Source: CAWACC01 sp964390695 (GTDB lineage: Bacteria; Chlamydiota; Chlamydiia; Chlamydiales; Parachlamydiaceae). Taken from it: a stretch of 23,623 bases of DNA. Each line of letters starts with the position of its first letter. Position 1 is the first letter of the stretch. This document shows, piece after piece, positions 23,616 to 23,623 of this stretch. The translations under genes were made by a program, and so were the position numbers. The notes under the pieces are model-generated. The model searched no databases, was not told the DNA's origin, and saw only the letters and a list, made by a program, of their open reading frames with translations. The DNA is taken from contig CAYMKI010000036.1 of the NCBI GenBank assembly GCA_964390695.1, positions 1-23,623 on the forward strand. Direction: 5' to 3'.

Positions 23616-23623
23616 AGTCAAAA

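Overview
The window looks like a chromosomal piece from an environmental chlamydia (order Parachlamydiales, amoeba-symbiont type). The main evidence is a chlamydial histone H1-like gene (hctA) whose N-terminal half is close to Hc1 of Chlamydia. An ExbB/ExbD/TonB-like cluster resembling the chlamydial exbB-exbD-CT598 block, an ankyrin-repeat protein and very large host-association-style proteins agree with this. The genus cannot be fixed from the sequence alone.

Left part (1-2400): an ankyrin-repeat protein on the plus strand with no normal start codon, a large imperfect hairpin, and a converging small unrecognised gene on the minus strand. Next (2412-7352) is a tightly packed plus-strand operon. 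It encodes a secreted TPR protein broken by one in-frame TAA, ExbB/TolQ, ExbD/TolR, a TonB/TolA-like membrane protein, and a small membrane-anchored zinc-ribbon protein. Together these read as a proton-driven envelope energisation module with a periplasmic TPR partner. A 371-bp AT-rich gap then leads to hctA, which ends in a clear hairpin terminator.

The centre (8110-19020) holds two giant minus-strand genes in tandem, 33 bp apart. Their products (1805 and 1819 aa) are full-length paralogues. Each has a Ser/Thr/Gln-rich leader, a divergent nucleotidyltransferase-like head (GG near residue 94, DLDISIDL, FW[IV]D) and about 1400 residues of helical repeat-like sequence. This is the most novel content of the window. 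The divergent gap to the right carries a perfect 18-bp inverted repeat flanked by 11-bp direct repeats.

Right part (19300-23065): a plus-strand run of an RlmD/TrmA-family RNA methyltransferase, tRNA-guanine transglycosylase (tgt, which has lost most of its zinc ligands), yajC and an unrecognised 248-aa gene. The last 558 bp have no convincing gene and hold several palindromes and a 9-bp tandem repeat.

All family assignments come from reading motifs by eye; no database search was run.
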